Source: DASQJJ01 sp964598355 (GTDB lineage Bacteria; Patescibacteriota; Microgenomatia; Levybacterales; UBA12049). From it: a DNA stretch of 16,695 nt. Where the stretch lies: NCBI GenBank assembly GCA_964598355.1, contig CAZRBN010000028.1:1-16695 (forward strand), given 5' to 3'. A program made the position numbers and the translations under genes. This document shows positions 14,935-16,695 of this stretch, one piece after another. The first letter of the stretch is position 1; the number at the start of each line of letters is the position of its first letter. A model generated the notes under the pieces. It was given only the letters and a program-made list of their open reading frames with translations, made no database searches and had not been told where the DNA came from.

Positions 14935-15000
14935 TACGTAGATAGTAGTATGTATTTTTTTCTATCCTCTTACTACATAAGACCTAATACTACATACATA
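14935..15000. repeat. Inverted cluster of TAGTATG-type short repeats between cyoD and cyoE
   Basis: The left arm is rich in GTAGTAT/GTATGTA (14941-14954) and the right arm in TACTACAT/ATACTAC/TACATACATA (14971-15000). GTAGTAT (14945-14951) pairs exactly with ATACTAC (14987-14993), and GTAGTA (14945-14950) also pairs with TACTAC (14971-14976), so two hairpins compete. A T7 run lies at 14955-14961 inside the loop. It may be a weak processing or termination site; the role is unknown. Confidence 0.45.
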
Positions 15001-15028
15001 TTCCTTCCAAGAGCATGATACATATATA

Positions 15029-15895
15029 ATGAATCGATCACTTTTTACACAATATTATCTTCTCACCAAACCGGGCATTATTTATGGCAATGCTGTAACT
15101 GCTGCTGCTGGATTTTTTCTTGCATCCCACTGGCATAATAACATATGGTTATTCATTGCAATGATTCTTGGTCTTTCTTTTGTTATAGCGTCTGCCTGTG
15201 TTTGTAATAATATTATGGACCGAGGAATTGATGAAAAAATGAATCGGACGAAGAATCGGGCGTTAGTAAAAAAGGTTATATCTCCTCAGGTTGCATTGGT
15301 ATACGGAATTATCTTAGGTCTGATAGGGTTCTCTCTTCTTCTTCTTTACACCAATCTCCTTACATCCTTTATTGCATTCATTGGATTCTTTTTCTATGTA
15401 GGTCTTTATACTCCAAGCAAACGACATTCTGTCTACAGTACCCTTATCGGCAGTGTCTCAGGGGCTGTCCCCCCTGTTGTTGGGTATACTGCTGTTACAA
15501 ACCACTTTGACATTGCTGCATTGCTATTATTTTTAATTCTCATTACCTGGCAAATGCCCCATTTTTATGCCATAGCACTCTACAGACTGGAAGACTATAG
15601 AAATGCCGGGCTTCCCATACTTTCTGTTAAGAAAGGTATACTAACAACTAAAATTCACATTGTCGTATATGTAGCTGCTTTTCTTGTTGCAACGAGTCTG
15701 CTGACAGTTTTTCGATTTACTGGATATGCCTACCTTAGTATTACTGTTTTACTTGGATTAATCTGGTTGGCGCTTGGGATAAGTGGTTTTACAACAAAAG
15801 ATACTAATCGATGGGCAAGGAAAATGTTTTTCTTCTCCCTTATTATCACACTAGTTGTATCAATCATGATTTCTGTGGGGGGAATCCTGCCCTAA
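15029..15895 (+). CDS. cyoE: Protoheme IX farnesyltransferase (heme O synthase)
   Basis: 288-aa UbiA-family membrane prenyltransferase that adds farnesyl to heme B to make heme O for the bo3 oxidase. The first Asp-rich motif is N61-x2-D64-x3-D68 in NNIMDRGIDEKM, followed by RTKNRAL. The second region is LEDYRNAGLPILSV (187-200). WQMPHFYAIALYR (174-186) is a heme O synthase hallmark, separating it from quinone-type UbiA proteins. About eight to nine membrane helices are predicted. It lies 97 nt after cyoD, with the short inverted repeats between. The needed farnesyl diphosphate could come from the prenyl synthase encoded upstream. No heme A synthase (CtaA) is visible, so heme O is the likely end product. 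Confidence 0.95.
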   Translation: MNRSLFTQYYLLTKPGIIYGNAVTAAAGFFLASHWHNNIWLFIAMILGLSFVIASACVCNNIMDRGIDEKMNRTKNRALVKKVISPQVALVYGIILGLIGFSLLLLYTNLLTSFIAFIGFFFYVGLYTPSKRHSVYSTLIGSVSGAVPPVVGYTAVTNHFDIAALLLFLILITWQMPHFYAIALYRLEDYRNAGLPILSVKKGILTTKIHIVVYVAAFLVATSLLTVFRFTGYAYLSITVLLGLIWLALGISGFTTKDTNRWARKMFFFSLIITLVVSIMISVGGILP

Positions 15896-16000
15896 TTAAC
15901 TTGTCTATTTATCAGACTAACTAGATCTAAGATGGTTATTGGCTGTCACATTCTCACTCAATCTGCCCTCCTCTTCTGATATATTTTAATGCACTAGATT

Positions 16001-16028
16001 AGGAGATACGTTTATTTGGTATTCTCCT
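16001..16028. other. Hairpin in the 211-nt gap after cyoE
   Basis: AGGAGATAC (16001-16009) and GTATTCTCCT (16019-16028) form a stem of about nine pairs with one bulge and a 9-nt loop. It lies between the convergent cyoE and the 112-aa orphan gene. No T-run follows on either strand, so a classical intrinsic terminator is not supported. The rest of 15896-16106 shows no gene, RNA or promoter that I can support. Confidence 0.35.
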
Positions 16029-16106
16029 GTATTAACGAATAGTTTATAACCAAACATCGGCGATCTACGTATAGAATGGTAAGAAAAAAATTTTGATACT
16101 TCCATC

Positions 16107-16445
16107 TTAAATTCTTCTTCTCGGATGTCGCACAGGAGAGACTGGTGCATGATCAAAATCTACAGATATTGGAGGTGCTTTACAAACAAAAATTGATCCA
16201 AACTCACCTGGTCTAATCGTTACGGTCTGTGCAAGTGGGCCACTAATTCTTACTATTACAGGATCTTCTTTTAAGCCATGACTTGCAGTTACTGTAACAC
16301 CAGGCGAAACTATTCTCTCCACTTTATGTGTTACATGTTTTTTCTTGGACTTGGACTTGGGCTTGTAACCTCCAACAGAAAATTCGCGTCCAGGTTCTGG
16401 ATCTTCTTGCATATGACGAAGTATTCTAAATGTGCACTCAGACAT
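16107..16445 (-). CDS. Hypothetical protein with basic linker and beta-rich C-terminal half
   Basis: A 112-aa unrecognised protein with no signal peptide or membrane helix. Residues 28-42 are a Lys/Ser/His-rich basic stretch (KPKSKSKKKHVTHK). The remainder (about 45-97) alternates Val, Thr, Ile and Gly as in a small beta domain. The tail is rich in Pro and Arg and ends HPRRRI. Two cysteines, C4 and C88, are far apart. The gene has one of the best promoters in the window (TTGATG, 18 nt, TATAAT) ending 6 nt before the ATG, which supports it as real and leaderless. A nucleic-acid contact is possible from the basic patch but is speculation. Confidence 0.6.
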   Translation of the reverse strand: MSECTFRILRHMQEDPEPGREFSVGGYKPKSKSKKKHVTHKVERIVSPGVTVTASHGLKEDPVIVRISGPLAQTVTIRPGEFGSIFVCKAPPISVDFDHAPVSPVRHPRRRI

Positions 16446-16451
16446 GAACGG

Positions 16452-16481
16452 ATTATATCCTAAAGGAAATACTTACATCAA
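16452..16481 (-). promoter_or_regulatory. Consensus-like promoter giving a leaderless mRNA for the 112-aa orphan
   Basis: On the minus strand TTGATG (16481-16476), an 18-nt spacer and a perfect TATAAT (16457-16452), followed by 6 nt and the ATG at 16445. The start of transcription should be at the A of the ATG. Confidence 0.65.
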
Positions 16482-16612
16482 GATACCCGAGATATGCTCT
16501 ATAATGAAGCATAATTTTGATAGAAATATGTTCCAACACAGTTACTCAGGGCCTGCTGCACTTTCTAGACTCAAATCGTGCCGAGGAAATCTCAAAAAAA
16601 GTTTGATAACAG

Positions 16613-16631
16613 ATCCCGCTTTTAACGGGAT
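16613..16631 (-). terminator. GC hairpin, possible terminator of a gene entering from the right
   Basis: ATCCCG (16613-16618) and CGGGAT (16626-16631) form a perfect 6-bp stem with a 7-nt loop. On the minus strand a run of seven T follows, but only about 12 nt later (16600-16594), so it is a poor match to a standard terminator. It lies just past a possible minus-strand stop at 16656-16658. Confidence 0.35.
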
Positions 16632-16655
16632 ATATTCTCTAGTTACTCTTACCTA

Positions 16656-16694
16656 TTATTTAGAATGACCTTCCATTTCAGGAATTGGCATTTC
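16656..16694 (-). CDS. Possible C-terminal tail of a gene cut by the window edge
   Basis: Minus-strand frame from 16694 reads EMPIPEMEGHSK and stops at TAA 16656-16658. It is followed at once by TAG in the same frame. The hairpin downstream fits a gene end. Only 12 residues are visible, so this is a guess. The rest of 16482-16655 shows no gene I can support. Confidence 0.2.
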   Translation of the reverse strand, partial: EMPIPEMEGHSK

Positions 16695-16695
16695 T

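Noticed and set aside
15896..16106. Possible small gene or RNA in the gap after cyoE
   Set aside because: No open frame with a start signal and only one bulged hairpin; nothing more can be supported.
16432..16668. 78-aa plus-strand reading frame at the right end
   Set aside because: It overlaps the start and promoter of the well-supported minus-strand orphan, has no promoter or Shine-Dalgarno, and its composition is not protein-like.
1..16695. CRISPR array, insertion sequence, prophage, tRNA or rRNA
   Set aside because: No regular long repeats with spacers, no transposase or integrase, and no cloverleaf or rRNA-like stretch was seen on either strand.

Overview
The window is about 16.7 kb of AT-rich, gene-dense bacterial DNA using the standard code (no in-frame TGA readthrough is needed). 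I infer a Patescibacteria/CPR-type bacterium. The reasons are compact genes, short intergenic gaps, a transketolase split into two genes, several small orphan proteins, little Shine-Dalgarno signal and a bo3-type oxidase as the only respiratory complex seen. No rRNA, marker protein or tRNA is present to prove this. The promoter geometry (TTGnnn, about 18 nt, TATnnT, 6-9 nt, ATG) is bacterial sigma70-like and argues against an archaeon.

Layout. (1) 39-4088: a minus-strand DipZ-like thiol-redox membrane protein, a plus-strand protein of three tandem topoisomerase-type zinc ribbons, then three minus-strand small proteins (a secreted helical protein and two unrecognised ones). (2) 4139-7343: a plus-strand carbon-metabolism cluster of a glycerate 2-kinase (MOFRL family) and a two-gene transketolase. 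(3) 7410-7997: a minus-strand HD-domain protein that seems to have lost its last metal-ligand segment. (4) 8108-15895: a plus-strand respiratory block of an FAD-linked 2-hydroxyacid dehydrogenase, a polyprenyl diphosphate synthase and a complete cyoABCDE set (quinol oxidase subunits II, I, III, IV and heme O synthase). (5) 16107-16445: a minus-strand orphan of 112 aa, then the probable tail of another minus-strand gene at the right edge.

How the genes may work together (inference). The FAD enzyme could pass electrons from a 2-hydroxyacid to quinone, and CyoABCD would oxidise the quinol with O2. The prenyl synthase could supply farnesyl or longer diphosphate for CyoE and/or a quinone. CyoE makes heme O, and no heme A synthase is visible, which fits a bo3 enzyme.

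Most notable observations. CyoB keeps all heme/CuB ligands, the quinol-site residues and the D-channel aspartate, but has Gln (codon 13034-13036) where A-type oxidases have the K-channel lysine (E. coli K362). At least six genes have sigma70-like promoters so close to the ATG that their mRNAs should be leaderless or nearly so, while one secreted-protein gene has a perfect Shine-Dalgarno. The HD protein appears to have a clean in-frame deletion of the segment carrying its final conserved Asp.
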